A stretch of DNA of 64,000 nucleotides. Origin: Sipunculus nudus. Its lineage: Eukaryota > Annelida > Sipuncula > Golfingiida > Sipunculidae. The DNA is taken from the NCBI GenBank assembly GCA_026874595.1, contig CM049307.1, positions 73,010,643 through 73,074,642 on the forward strand, given 5' to 3'. Made by a program: the position numbers and the translations under genes. Below the pieces are notes generated by a model. It saw only the letters and a program-made list of their open reading frames with translations. It was not told where the DNA came from and made no database searches. This document shows, in pieces, positions 1-13,413 of the stretch (position 1 is the first letter of the stretch; the number at the start of each line of letters is the position of its first letter).

Positions 1-1908
1 CCTCGTAAATGTAATATCTTACTATATCCAGTACTCTTTATCTGATGTTAGTTCGGTTTCAGACCAGATTGGTCGAAAACATACAGCTCCTACAAATATT
101 ATACCTTTAGAAGTAATGACTGGCACCTGTGAGTCTTAAAGGGAAATCTTTGCAATTAGTTTTTTTTCCATAGACCCAAACATACAATATAAATAGGTAG
201 GTCTTAAAAACAGTCTGTGCTTAATACGCATTAGGTAAAAGAAGTATCGTTCATGGAGCACTTGGCCGGCAGCGTAGTGTATAGTTACGACGGATTGACA
301 GTAATGGCGGCGCTAAACGATTTAACGACGGTAAAATCCGTAGCCTTGTTTGTACGTGTTGTATGTAAGACACAAAGAATCGCTAAGTGGGCCTGAAGCC
401 ACGGGGCCATACTTTTCAAGTTGTTTGTTCTCTATGAGCCTCTCAACATGTCATGATCTTCACTGAGTAAACATTTATTAAATCCCCGTGCTATTCCTTC
501 CAAATCACTTTCACAGAGTTCTGGGCTAATGGGCTTATCAACCAAATATCAGGCAACAAATGGCATGTATAGTAAATGCACCAAACCGTGACATTGGAGT
601 TTGTGTTCATATTAAGTCGTAGATTTGCTAGGTGAGTAAATACTGTTCATATTTTTTTCTATATACTAACAGTTTCCTTAATTATATTACTGGTGTGCAT
701 AATTGAATCTCTATGTGTACAATGTACATATTGCTTTTTTTAAAATAAAACATAAGCACTACCTTACCCTTCACGTGTACACCTATTCACATGTCAGATA
801 CTTGTACATTCTCCTGTCCCCGTATATTTGTCAGTTCAAGTGTATCCACTCTTGTCTCGGAGGTGAAGTTTTCATCAGTGTTTGTTAGGTTTGACTTGTC
901 TGCATGTGTTATAATTAAGACGACATTTACTCGAGTTGATAGAGAGGTCTGTGTCTGTTTTATGGCATAGCAATGTATGGCAGAGCAATAATTATTCTAT
1001 AATAGCAGAGATATATTACCGTACAGCTTCTGCAACGCAGCTGTAGGGTATTTTTTATTTCGTATACGTAGGTATATCATTATACGTTATATTATTTTTT
1101 ATCTGAAGAGACACTTAGTTTTAATCTGTGAGCATGTGTAACTTGCAAGGATGAAAATTTGTTCAGATAATCCTCAACTTAGAAATATAGGTGAATTGTT
1201 TAGGAGGTTTCGTAAGATAACCTGAGTCGGGAGTTCAGCTTTGTTTACACCTGGCATGACAGAGAGGTTTTTTTCAGCATGGTCACTCTATAAATCCGAG
1301 GCGTGAGACCTTTAATGCTTGTCGAATCGGCAGCATAGACTAAGGAATAATCCATTTGGGTCAAGAGGTATCCGATATAACTTCTTAATTATGATAGACA
1401 TTTTAGACATTTCCTAATTAATTTTACGTTAAATAATTTATTCAGTCGTAACACTATATAAAGTCTGGTTGCACCTGGTTAATTGTTACTGCATGAAAAC
1501 AGGAACATCCGTTATTTTTTTTGGTGCTGATTTGGATCCAGTATTTTCCCAGGTCCCTCCAGGCTTCTACACTCTTAAGATTTAATATCCAATAGAGTCG
1601 ATTTCTGTCACCTTTAATTTCCAATAGCAGATATCGAGTCACCTGTCTGCTAAGTTCAGTATCCCGGGGCACCACATATCTGTGACCCTATTTATGCAGT
1701 CATCCTAAAGATCACCTCTTTACCAGCTTTTAATATCACATGTCCCCTTCATCAAGCCTGTCTCTGCTGCCCTTAATATCCGATGATCCTTAGCATTACC
1801 TTCTAGGCCGCGGTACCTACCAGTGGTAAGTCACGGTAAAATATCCCTATAAAGGCCCGTAGGCTGATTTCTTAGTGGGAGGGTTCGATTTCACTGATGG
1901 TCGATACT

Positions 1909-1912
<4 letters not shown>

Positions 1913-1954
<42 letters not shown>
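1913..1954. repeat. TA dinucleotide microsatellite
   Basis: About 21 uninterrupted TA units in intergenic DNA. Such runs are normally length-variable between individuals. Confidence 0.95.
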
Positions 1955-1958
<4 letters not shown>

Positions 1959-2539
1959 GTTATTACACAGTTACATTTGTGTTTATGCATAGTTATTTAA
2001 TAATATAAAGATCTTGATTTTTAAAATATACATCTTTAGGCATATGACTTGAAATCCACTTTTTATTTAAAAGAATTGATTTGTCGTACAAAAAATCATT
2101 GATGAAGACATTTAACAGGCGTTACTTACAGTTAAGGCATTGTAAACTTTTGCTGAGACTCACGAGTTCAACTGAGGCATATAGACTGTTTCTAGCTATA
2201 CTTTAATTTTGCATAAATAAAAAAAATATGACCAGCAGGCGAGGCAGTTACAGAAGCTGAAAGAGTAAGAAATATGTTTAAATTTTTTGACAAATGAAGC
2301 AGTAGGACAGCACTGGGCCAGAGCTGGAACTTTAAGAGAGCAATTAAGATGCTGGTAGGCCCGGGTTACTTCTGCAAGTTCCGGATGAAAAGACAAAATA
2401 ATTAGGTTTACATTTTACTATATGATAAATAAAACTTGTATAGACTGAACTATTTAGGGGTGTAGGCTATATAGCTCCACAAACTGTATAACCCCCTGAA
2501 TACTCTCATACCTTACTAATTTTTTTGGTAGCTGCTTTA

Positions 2540-3070
2540 GAAAATAAGAACCAAAAGCTTAAATTCATGTAATGCATACAGTTTATGAAAATTTGAATCA
2601 ATAGTGCTTACAAGAAAAAAATAAGTCAAAGTATAGGGTGACATTGATAGCAGTAATTTTACATTTCAGCTGATTACTTTAAAAATACATTGAATTGCTG
2701 ACCTGATTTCCGGTGTACACTTAAATCTAAATCAACTTGAGTTATTTTCTGGATGAAATAAGCTCTAGTTCTAGCGGGTAACATATTCATTGCGTAAATA
2801 GATTCCCGACTAAACATAATTTAGAAAATTATAACTTCTATACAAATTACCCAATACTGACTTAATTCTCAATAAAAAACATAAGTAGTTCTGATGTTTT
2901 GCAGTCTTGAAGTGTTACAATAGAGTTTTAATGCAAGCTCGAGGTTTTAGTTTAATATTTCAAAGAAACAGTGTCCGATTTGGTATAGAACTTCTGTACA
3001 TCATACTGTATGTAGAATTTCAAATCCTCAGGTCCAATGATGTCAAAACATGCTTGTCTGACGGACAAAC
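2540..3070 (+). repeat. Degenerate copy of dispersed hairpin-ended repeat
   Basis: The order of short motifs matches the 3' half of the better copies at 17400-18350 and 30480-31400: a 'cagtgcttacaag'-like stretch, an 'aatatttcaaag' stretch, then 'aaattcagattcgtaggtcc'-like and 'gtgtcgaaacgtgcc'-like text. It is truncated before the terminal hairpin. The minus-strand open frame across it is a by-product of the repeat. Confidence 0.5.
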
Positions 3071-4074
3071 AAATTGCTGACAATACCACTGAAGTGGATC
3101 TTCGCCATAGTCTTAATTCTGAACTAGGAAAGCAATATGTAAGGGACACTTTTTATTTTTCAACAACAACCAATTGAAAAGTTCGTTGAAATCATCTACC
3201 AATTTCCACATGATACATTCTGTTAAACGTTTTGTTTAGTTTCTTCCTTTATTTAGCATTCTTGCTCCATTGACCAAGTGGCTAATTGACACAGTCTTTG
3301 CGACATATATCATTTACTCCTTTTGTCTCTGTCTGGCAGGTTTAAGGTTCTCAACAAAGGGGAAAAACACTCCAAGACTGATCCCAACAATTTAGAACAT
3401 TAAATTGTACGGCGTCACTCCCTCCCCAATAATAAAATTACCACCAACAAATATCGGCATTCTTATCAAGCAACGTAGTAATGAGACCACCGAGATGCCA
3501 AGAAAAGCCAACAATAGCCAAAGTTATCTGTTGCTTAGATATTCGATAATATAATCTCTATTTGCTTTTAAATTATGTAAGGTGTATGAAACAAATCCCA
3601 GTACGTTTTTTTTGTCTTATTAATACTATATAGACCAAGTATCCCTTTGCTTCCTCTTCTATTTAGCACTTAAATTTATAGTAAAGGCAATATTATTAGA
3701 ATATCGTCGTCCAGGTGGTTTATCGTGATGAACATAACACGTGCGACTGTCCTCCGATTGTGAATTTTTCCAGATTAATGTGTACACCGAAAAACGCACA
3801 GTCGCTGTCATCACTGTCGTTGTCATCACTGTAGCTGTTGTCGTTGCTGCTTTTTGAAAAAAAAACGGATGCTTTTAATAATGGCAACAGCAAAAAAAAT
3901 CGCTCCAAGACCAATAGTGTGACTGCGGTGAAAGAACCTGTTGTTGCCACGTCATCGTTTTTTTTCAGATTTCCGTTAATTATAGTTATAAACATATTTA
4001 TTTTACATGGATTATACAAATAGTTGTTATACCTAATCTTGGTACTCTCAATGGCAAAGGTGTAGGCGTTCTGT

Positions 4075-4230
4075 AATGTCTAGAGGTAGAGAAAACCGGA
4101 AAACCGAGAGAAAACCATCGGCCGTAGACGGGCCACTACAACCCATGCACTCTCATAGGTACGCTAGGGATCGAACCCGGGTCGCCGGCTGAGACAGCCG
4201 AGAATGTTACGGCTCAGCCATACAGACCCC
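4075..4230 (-). repeat. tRNA-derived SINE
   Basis: Read on the minus strand, the segment has a tRNA-like head. It has a box A-like TGGCTGAGCCGT (complement of 4209-4220) and a box B GGGTTCGATCC (complement of 4168-4178), as in an RNA polymerase III promoter. It does not fold as a clean tRNA cloverleaf, so a SINE is more likely than a tRNA gene. The body, with runs like 'gagaaaacc', lies toward 4075. Boundaries are approximate. Confidence 0.65.
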
Positions 4231-4997
4231 GAAAACGGAATATGGGCGAACGGTACTTAGCATAAAATTAGCACAGACATCCTTACAAAATTTTTAGATA
4301 TAAGACCACTTTGTTGCCTAAATACGTTAAACCATCGGCTAAATAAAAGTAAAACAAGTGATAAAGAGCAATATTGTCTCGATAAGCGACAATATAATCT
4401 AAATCATTTTATTCTTCATTTAATATTTATATGAAATAAATTCTGATGCGTTCCTTCCTGTCTTCGTTTTCGATCAACATAATTGATCCAGTATGATCTT
4501 TCCTTTTTCATCTGGAAAGTGGGGTTATTAAGGCAAAGTCAATATTATTAGAAAGATATCTTTGTCTTCGACCTCCATCCTGATGATCAATCAAAACAAA
4601 TGCGATGTGACCTCCCTTTATAACTGTTGCCGGATTAAACTATGTACACCTTCATACGTTATACTCTGACAGCGACAATACGTTTTTAGTCTACACATTT
4701 TCGATACCGGATAAACGGATCATCGTGTGTACACACGTCTTAATGTGTACAAACGCATTGTCGTAGTCGTCAATGCTGATGGATAAACAGATGTGTACGT
4801 AGCTTATTATCAAAATGATCTGTGTGCTGAATATATCAGTCACACGGGGTGGAATTTTAATTATAGTATTTTTGTTCCATTTCAGATCATTTGTTCTATA
4901 CATGACCATGAGAACGGAGGGAGCTGCAGGCAGCTTGAACTGAAGCTGGTGGTATATTACGTCACTGAAATCAGCTGGGCAGAGCTCGAAGTAAAAC

Positions 4998-6366
4998 ATG
5001 CCTTATTTTATAAGGACCCGAAAACTGGATCTGCGGCGGTTAGAGAGAAAGCCGCAAGAATCTCTGTCTATTGTTCACACAATACTTGAACAATCAGTGA
5101 AAGAGGTCCAGAAGAAACTGTTAGCTTTGGAGTCAGCTTATTATGGCCCGGGAGGGACCGCCTATAGTGAGATCAGTAAGTGGGCGCCTTCAGTGAAGAC
5201 CGTCATGCGGCAAATGCCCAACAGCGAAATCACAAGCGTGGAGCAGCTGGATGACATGGTGAAAAAGGCAAATAGCCCTGACAAAACGTTCGCTCTCTAT
5301 ACCATTGATGTCAGTCGGACGAAAAAATTTTATTATAAGGTTAAAGAATATGTCCCCGATCGGTTTTCGGATATGCTGGTGGATTTGCGAACCATTCTGA
5401 AATATTTAGAAAAATACTGTCTCAGTTTTTATGAGCTGGACGCCGATGTGTACTTAGAGACCGCCGCTCATTACGAAAGATCGCGACAGGAATGGTTAAC
5501 ACTGATCAGGGAAAATTTGTTTCAGGTTGTGCGGGCTCCGGAAAAGTTCATAAAAGAGAATTTATATATATCTAGCTTGAGTCCGTATGCCATTGAGTTA
5601 GCGCGACGGGAAGAGCTGACATCCGCACCATTTGTTGTTTTATTTCCGGAAGCGGTGCACTGCGTGAGACTTGTCTGTGACGCCATGATGGCCTGGATAA
5701 AAGCGGACGCCGGATTTCCTGTGTACATGAAAAACGACGTGAGCGACCTAGAAAAGGCTAAAAGTGACTCACTGAATAAATTCAGGGAAGGGCAGGATAA
5801 TTTTTACCAAATGACTTACAGATTGACCAATCTGGAAGAAAAGTGTAACAAACTGAACGCACAGCTGGATCAGTTGTCAGGAAAGGAAATGGACCTGATG
5901 TATGAAGAAGAATTTTTAGCAAGTGAAAGTAATGAACTCCAGTTAGAAATTGAATTAAAAGAGTTCCGGCGAGACGAGCTTATCAAAGAAGCTTCAACTC
6001 TCCACCATGACATCCTTCACGAGAGATACGCCGAGCTGTCGGCCATGTTGCGAGATCTGCGTCTCAGACTTCCCATCGTGCAACGCAGTTTAGCAGGAGT
6101 TAAGTACAAACTATCGTGGTTGTCAGAGAAAAAGTCACTCGCGCGCAAACTGAAAAAGCAACTGGAACAGTTAAGAAAGGAAGTAAGCCGACTGGAGACG
6201 GAGAAACTAGAGGCTGAGGTGGAGGTGTTTAGCACAGAGCAGGCTTTAGAGCACGCCAAGCAGATACTGCTCTACAAGACGAGTCAGGACGTCCTGAAGA
6301 AGATCTACCACGAGCAGCCCGTAGAGGTCTGCACTGCCCGGTTACCAGGACGACGGAGTCTAGACG
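4998..6366 (+). CDS. Exon 1 of the coiled-coil/Death-domain gene
   Basis: This exon encodes residues 1-456 and the first base of codon 457. The frame stays open past the donor to 6527, but the reading after 6366 turns into low-complexity text rich in Phe, Leu and Asn, as expected for intron. The donor is ACG|GTGGGT. Confidence 0.85.
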
Positions 6367-7373
6367 GTGGGTTAAATGTGCCAAGAACTCTCCAAAGAAG
6401 TTTAACGTGTCATTACACATCCTTAAACCTCAACTTTACATTTAATTCACTTTCATGTTCTTTTATGTCACGTTCCCAAAGAAATTTATGTAAAATGTGC
6501 AAGACTATATATTTATATTTGTTATGATCATGTTAGCAGATACCACATCACTCAAATAGTGACCCAAAGCGCTGACAGATTTTACTTGTACTATCGATCT
6601 GCGGTGCACGTTGATTTATATTCTTAAATAAAAACTTGCGCTTTTGTATGAACATATACATTTTTCCATATACATTTGGAGTTAGGAACAAGTAATGAAT
6701 TCAGCGAAACTTCTAACGTGAACTTATACCAAGGGATGAATTTTAAATATTATTTTAATTCAAAAGACATCCTCCAACACATGAACCTATATGAAGACAT
6801 GTTCCTAAATTCTCATGATAACATACCACGCCAGTTCGGTTGGAGTAGGCTCAGTATGTACCCCTGCCACATCAATTGTTCTGCGATTTACATTGGCATA
6901 TTTTTTCATTGACGCCTTTATTCCTTTAACAGCAGGCCAATCCATATTTCGCTTCCTTCTTTGTAGATCCGTTTGAGAGAGCATGTCGAGTGGTGGCAGA
7001 CAATATTGACACTGACTGGGCCAAGATGTACCGTAACTTGCCGTTTCATCCGGGGAGGGGACGCAATACTATTGACGCAGACGTGCGAGAGTTCACAAAC
7101 ACGTTTGCTCGGGACCCGCCAGAGATCCTGGCCATGAGGTGCCTCCATCGCTGGAGGAGGTTCCATACACGAGCCAAACTTGAAGATATGAAAGAGGCCC
7201 TGGCCAAAATAAAGCGGAACGATGTCATTACTCTTATAGACCTGGACCTGAACCCACCGGAACCGGAAGTACCTCAAGAGGAAGAACCACCATCTTTCCT
7301 TGACCCGGAGTTGTTGGAATGTTATCGTCAAGTTGAGAGATTTGACGAATTGAGAGCTTCTCAGAAAATTTGA
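4998..7373 (+). CDS. Coiled-coil protein with C-terminal Death domain (2 exons)
   Basis: Joining 4998-6366 to 6967-7373 gives 591 residues. The first exon ends after one base of a codon (G, then GTGGGT); the acceptor TTTGTAG gives AT, restoring GAT (Asp), and the frame runs to TGA at 7371-7373. Residues 1-240 are mostly helical. About 245-440 is a long charged coiled coil rich in Leu, Glu and Lys. From about 459 to 540 the pattern fits a Death domain: W in the first helix (NIDTDWAKMYRNL), then an acidic helix, PPEILAMRCLHRW, and a final LEDMKEALAKIKRNDVI. Death domains join signalling complexes in apoptosis and innate immunity, so the coil is plausibly an oligomerising arm. The start is the first ATG after an in-frame TAA at 4992-4994. 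The stretch near residues 215-250 weakly recalls the base of a dynein stalk, which is unproven. I do not recognise a named orthologue. Confidence 0.85.
6967..7373 (+). CDS. Exon 2 of the coiled-coil/Death-domain gene
   Basis: The exon begins after TTCTTTGTAG and encodes DPFERACRVVADNI and onward, the whole Death domain, then a proline- and glutamate-rich linker (LNPPEPEVPQEEEPPS) and a short charged tail ending in ASQKI. Calling a start inside the exon would cut the first Death-domain helix. Confidence 0.87.
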
Positions 7374-7715
7374 CGCAATCACATTTTCAGTACTGCACAT
7401 AGGGCCTATTGCAATCCGTCACAACATGCAATAAGCATGTTTTTGACATTTTTTTGCAGGCAGCGCTTTCATCGAAAATTAGAACGTGTTAACTTGTTGA
7501 AGAAAGATGTACCTCTCTGTTACCAATTAGATTAGTTTCAAATTTACGTTCATGGTTTTGTTACTTTTGGACAAAGCCGTTGTTATGCAGATATCCTTTA
7601 CGTGAAGTCGTCTTCAAAGGTACACAGATTCTTAATTGTTGTCATTATTTCTAGTTGTTTGGTAAGATAATATAATAATCCTAGATTTAGTGCGATAACT
7701 GATGACTTGAACTAA

Positions 7716-7721
7716 AATAAA
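7716..7721 (+). terminator. Candidate poly(A) signal AATAAA
   Basis: A canonical AATAAA hexamer lies 343 bases after the stop of the Death-domain gene, with no intervening gene. It is the first good signal downstream, but the cleavage site is not visible. Confidence 0.45.
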
Positions 7722-10700
7722 CATCAGTTTGGCGTATGTAGAATATGAGCATAAGTAAATTTCATGAACATTTCTCGAGATTTCCTGGTGAAAGCGCACC
7801 GTGTAATGGCTTTAAGGTTACCGTACATGATTGTTAAGCGGTGAATGGCCAATAATTGTTTTGTTTTACAGTGATCAGAAACCAATTACAAAAGGCATGG
7901 TTGCCCAATACCTCTGTACCGCGAGATCATATTTTTTTATTCATGGATATTTTGGTAATGTTTAACCGGCTTTGGCTGGCTATAGATAACATGGACAATA
8001 CCTCAGGTGGCAATATTATGTGCCAATTTTTAATATTTATGAATTTTATAAATAAACCATAATGTCACAGATAGTTTGGAACAACAGTTTTCAATAATGA
8101 TGGGCATAATCAAAGGCATGGTGTACACTTGTAAGCTCGAAGTTTAACCCAACATAAAATTTGAAAATCCTGTGACTGGTGCCAGTAATGTGACTAATCA
8201 AGATGGACCAAACCATTCCAAAAAACATTTCTTTGCCCGCGTTTCCTATTTACAACAGTAGCGTTCATTTTTTGTATCAGCATTTTGTTGTAAAGGTGTC
8301 CAACGTAAAATTCAATATCAGGGTTATTATAATGACATTTTAAAACAAGTTAACAGGTCCAGGTAACACGGGGCCGCCAACAGACCCTGGAGAAATATAG
8401 GAATTCACACGAACAATTGAGACAAAAATATAGGAGTTTGAAGATTTTAGCAAAAATTGTAGGAACAAAAAAAAAAGACTTTAAACTGCACAATCGTGGT
8501 TTACACTAATAATCATCTATTCCCCAATAGACCCCAAACAGATTCTAAAGGTCTATTAAAATTTTGATTGCTTTAGATGATTGTAAGACTCCACTTGCGC
8601 AGAAAGTTAATGAAAAGCTGGGCGTTTTCACTAAAGGTAGATCTTTATAACAATAGTTATTCAGTAATGATAGTTGTGTTAGAAACACGGTTTGTGCAGT
8701 GAAGAATGATGGAAATATCGGAGATTATGGTCTAAATGCCGGAAACTGTACGGCACTAGAAAGTCGTTTTTTTGCGACTGCAATAAAAAAAAAACAAAAA
8801 AAAAAAAAAAAAAAACATGTATGACTCCCCTCCCTAACCCCCCCCCCCCCCCAGATGTGAGGAAAAATATATGGACTACTTCAAAAGTTGTGGGGTTCAC
8901 AAAAATATTCAATGTTGGCTGATTTGACCCTGAATATAAATTTTCAATTTCAACTTTGTTGAAACAGCTTGTGTATTAAATATGAGGAAAGAATATGTAG
9001 TGCGTCAAAAGTTACCACATTCAAAAGAAATCCTAGAATCAATGAGCAACAAATCTGCTGATCTGACCTTGAAGATCCATGTCAAGGTCGCTTAGTTTAA
9101 AATTCATCCGAAAACTTGGTTGAAACAATTCGTGTATCAAGGGGTTCCCATTTTTTTATTCCGGTTGATTTGTGACAGAAATAAAGTGACACAAGACAAT
9201 GTATTACCGTTCTTTAATAGTCACAATATAGTAGTCCGGATAAACAATATTAATAGCATTCAAAATAAATGCACATAAAATAGCACCAAAAATAAAAAAA
9301 AAAAAGACTAGCGAATTAATGATTTGTTCCCATTCGGCAACTCCTGTATTATGCCCCTTGTCACATAAAACTGTGAGAATCATTTTAGCATCTAAACCAC
9401 ACATCATATATCGTTTGTTAAGTTATATTATATAACTTGGAAACAACTTACACCATATAAAGTTAACAAAAGTAAACATATCCTTACTTCCAAGCATTAT
9501 ACATAAAATATGATATTTACGATCCTAGATATTAAACAGAGTGGGCAGGGTGTTGTATTTAGATTTAGCACACGCAACATCTCAATATTTGGGTTCTAAA
9601 TCAGCCAATTTATGTGCTGGGCATCCGATTTGTGCTTATCTTGAAATAATCTGAACTGCAGGAGCGTGAAAATGATAGACATAAACAACATTCTGAGTTT
9701 ACAAACAGATGAAAAAAAAATCTTTGATTGGGAAAGGATAGTAAACATTGTGAAAGGTATAGTATTAAGAAGAAAGTTTTATCCACATTACATATGTAGC
9801 AGCATGTTCGATATATAAATTCCTAACCTTCTAATCCTATAGCATTGGTAGGCATGACATATAACTGACCAGTGCAAAGCAGGTACTCAATACACACGTA
9901 TATTATACAGAGAAAAGTACAATTTTTCGGCAAGTGCATAGTGCATTATAAAGGCAAATGGAGGCACATGATTAAGACAAATGCATAAAGAAAGACCTTT
10001 TCCTCCAAACTAGCAACATCTGTTTGTAATGACTGGCATTACATGTTTGGGTCAGTTAAATTGTAGTTGTTATCTGTCAATGACAACTGTAGGATTCGGG
10101 TGTAATTCTTCTTTCATATAACAGTTAAAGAAACCATTGTTCACACAGTGCGCATGGTCGTGGAAAGGGTCTACTTCACTGCAGTGACTATAGTTATCAC
10201 TGAGATCATTAGATACTGATAATATGATGTGACAAATAAGCCCAAAGTTCATGCAGGTGGTTGCTTCAAAACAATAGTGAATGATGAAGAATTAACATCA
10301 GTATGTACAACACCACGAGAAAAAGCAGTCTATGTTCACTACTGCTGGCTTTATATATTGATTCTGTGCAAATTTCTTTAAATATCACTAATATGACCTG
10401 ATTCAAGAGTAAGGATGCAAATAATGTAGCCGACCTTTATGAAGCTGAACATAATTATGTCATAAAACTATATACTGTGACATAATAAGATAAACTCTGA
10501 AAAGAGTGTAATTATCAATAAAACAAAATTCTGCAGTTTCTGCAATGCCTTACATTAACCACCTCAAGACCTTTACACACAACTATTGCTTAGTTACACT
10601 GAAAGCTCTTGAAGACCATTCTAATGGTCTGCAGAGATCACAAAATAAAACTGAAGTATCGATTTTTTACAGCTATACCCTGATCAATTTATAAACATGA

Positions 10701-13136
10701 AAATATTTCTGCAGTTCTAATTCAGGTGGTTTTGGTGAAGCAAAATGACGAAGAGTGGATCTTGGAGATTCTAGTCTCTGCCTTGGTCTACGTCTATTGG
10801 TCTAATTTTAAGACTGTAAGAGGTATTAGTCATGGTCTCAAGTCTAAAAGGTCCTGATCTGTTAGTGGTCTTGGACTCTAGATCATGGTCTCTATCTTGG
10901 TCTAATCAAGGTACGGTCCCAGTCTTACAACCCTTGCCTTCGGCTGGGACTCTGACTGGACAGTTTTGAGGACGTAACTGCTTAACTGTATCTTAACCTA
11001 TGATACCTGCTCTACAGACTCACTGCTTCTAAAGTGATATATACATTGTGTACATAAAATATGATATTTATGATCTTCAGACATAATGCATCGTTACCGA
11101 TCAGTGCAGTTTACACAAAATGTCTTTTGCAGTAGGCAGTCTCAGACTGGATAGTTTTAAAGTCCAGTTTGGACCTTTTTACAAATATGACAAATGTAAC
11201 TTATTAGTTCTTATTGGTTAGAACCACATTTTTAGAAAGCAGATTATTTATTTTGTATCCTGTATTTTCTTGTACAATATAGAACATTCATGAGGCATAC
11301 TAACATTTATAAATTATCAAGATTTTAAACATTATTTCCCTTGTTTTCATACAAGCAATACACAAAAAGCTTCCACTTATACATTACTGAAACATTGAAT
11401 AGTTTTACAATATATGAGTATAATAGGTCACTGAGGAAAATGAAATGCAGTGTCCCTGGCAGTAAATTTGGTACAGTCAAAGTCTGGTACATTGTACATT
11501 TAACAAAAACAGAAATAATATACAATATCTTTAAATTAGAGATTATCCATGCAGTGTGATTAAATGATTGCTGGCTTTGATTTGTAAGGAGTGCATATAT
11601 ATCACATCCTATGAAACCTAATACATCATACTAACAACAACATACATAACAAAACAAGAGCATCATCATCAATAGTTTTCATTGCAGAAACAGATGAGCA
11701 TTTATACTGGAATGGTTTAAATTCTCTCCATTCTAAATCCTAAAGCAGACTGTCACTATACCTGTCACATTTTTCCATGCAAGACTACTGACTTTCTGAT
11801 TTATGACTATGGTGTGTTCATAAACCAGATGTCCTGTGTTTTTTGTTGTAATACTTCTCTTAAAGTAGTTCTAGTCTTCAAAGTTTGGCACTAAACTTAA
11901 TTTGGCAGCACAAGCACAATTTTACATGCAAACCATTAGACAAAAATGTTTTAAAGACTTGCTACTTCACTGTTTCATGGAACAGTTTGTTTTTAAATGA
12001 GGACCAAGTCCTTAGTACTGTTCAAATTTGTGCTCTTATCTCAGTTCCTTGAAAGAATTTTTGTATTTTCCTTGCAAAGCTGTAATTTAGTGTAAATTCC
12101 ACAGAATAAATCAACTGACTCCAACCAACTTATATTCAACATTTTTCTGAACTTTTCATAGGGACATGCCTGCACAAAGTTGCATCATCATAGTTGCAAA
12201 CTACATTTTACAGATTATGAATATTTATTAGAAAACCATCCAATCAGCATTGGTGAAGGTTTTTTCACCCAGCAATTCAATGTTTAGGCTGCTGGCACTA
12301 AGTCAATCATATCATGAATACAGACTTATTGTCTCAAATATTTTAATACTTTGACACTTTTGTTGAATACATTCAAGATGCCTATAGCTGAACAGGCCTG
12401 TGAGTAATTGGGTCAACATGCATTTTATGTGTTTACATCTGAAATGTATTTTTGTAAATTATAAGTTCAGTGGACAGTTCTCTTTAGATTAGTTAAAAAT
12501 ATTATTTATGTTACTCTTTATGGCACATTTTAAATACTTCAACTAAATGAAAAGTCTACGGGTATTTTGGCATATACATATATTTAATATTATTTCCATG
12601 GTCAAATCTGTGTTGTGTGTATTTGGTCAAATTAAATATGCAGATAACATTATACAACAATGCAATTAGCTGAAACACTCTGTTCACTCTTATCAATACA
12701 AATTGGCAGTGAAGTGTTTTACTTTATGACAATGGTAAACTTTTGTACTTTCCAGGGTCTCAAACACTGAAACTTCATATGGTGTTCACAATGTACATTT
12801 ACAGTTTCTGTTTGCAAAATACCATCCACAACAAAATCAGGTTATGATGACAGTATGGAGAGATCAAACATTATGCCCTGCACTCAGAAATATTGCACTT
12901 GATTCAACATCTCAATTGTTGTAAACAAAATAAATTAAAAGAGTTAACAGACTGGCACCACTGTACAGACCTGACACAGCAGATGCTGCCACCTGTTGTG
13001 CATGATACAAACTAATTGCAAAGGCTGCACTTATTCCTTGGCTAGAATACAGATGAGGTACCAACTTGTATAGCAGGAGAAATAGAAATATTTTCTCCAT
13101 CCTTTATTTGGCATTTTAATACTGTATTGCCAATTG

Positions 13137-13161
13137 CCCCCCCCCCCCCCCCCCCGCCCCC
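13137..13161. repeat. Poly-C tract
   Basis: A run of 19 C, one G, then 5 C, just downstream of the CDR2-family stop codon. It may lie in the 3' UTR as a G-run. Confidence 0.9.
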
Positions 13162-13413
13162 ATTTTAATGCTCATACAAGATTGTCAAACCTGAAAATGC
13201 ATAATCATAGTAAAATATAGAATAATATTAATGCACTACATATATTAATAGGTGCACTGCATATATTAATAGGTGCATTTTCTGATTAATAAAAAGTATA
13301 TAACTATGATTTATTTGATCCTGTAATATAACCCTAACCATAAGTAATTTGGTTAAAGCTGTGAGACATGAATATTCATTGTATTTTATCACACATAAAT
13401 TATCAATCAAAGC

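Larger units (their letters stand above)
1..4885. other. Upstream intergenic region, no firm gene
   Basis: No convincing coding gene is seen. The stretch is AT-rich with short chance open frames. It holds a TA microsatellite near 1913-1954, a degenerate copy of a dispersed repeat around 2540-3070, and a tRNA-like SINE head near 4075-4230. A CpG-richer patch at 250-400 has a 47-codon open frame with a donor-like GTATGT at 361; it could be a 5' exon of something but has no support beyond composition. A pyrimidine-rich acceptor (TTTCAG, ending 4885) precedes the first gene and may end a 5' UTR intron. Confidence 0.6.
7374..13413. other. Intergenic region between convergent genes
   Basis: This is the shared 3' flank of the Death-domain gene (from the left) and the CDR2-family gene (from the right). 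It is AT-rich, with poly-A at about 8788-8814, a 15-C run at 8838-8852, and a C-run at 13137-13155. From about 9900 to 13400 there is little recognisable repeat, so part of it may be 3' UTR of the minus-strand CDR2-family gene; a reverse AATAAA occurs near 13104. I see no coding exon. Confidence 0.5.

Noticed and set aside
4140-4228. tRNA gene on the minus strand
   Set aside because: The head looks like a tRNA promoter, but no proper cloverleaf is seen and repeat body sequence is attached.
5522-6420. Minus-strand open frames over the Death-domain gene exon 1
   Set aside because: Antisense shadows of a well-supported coding exon.
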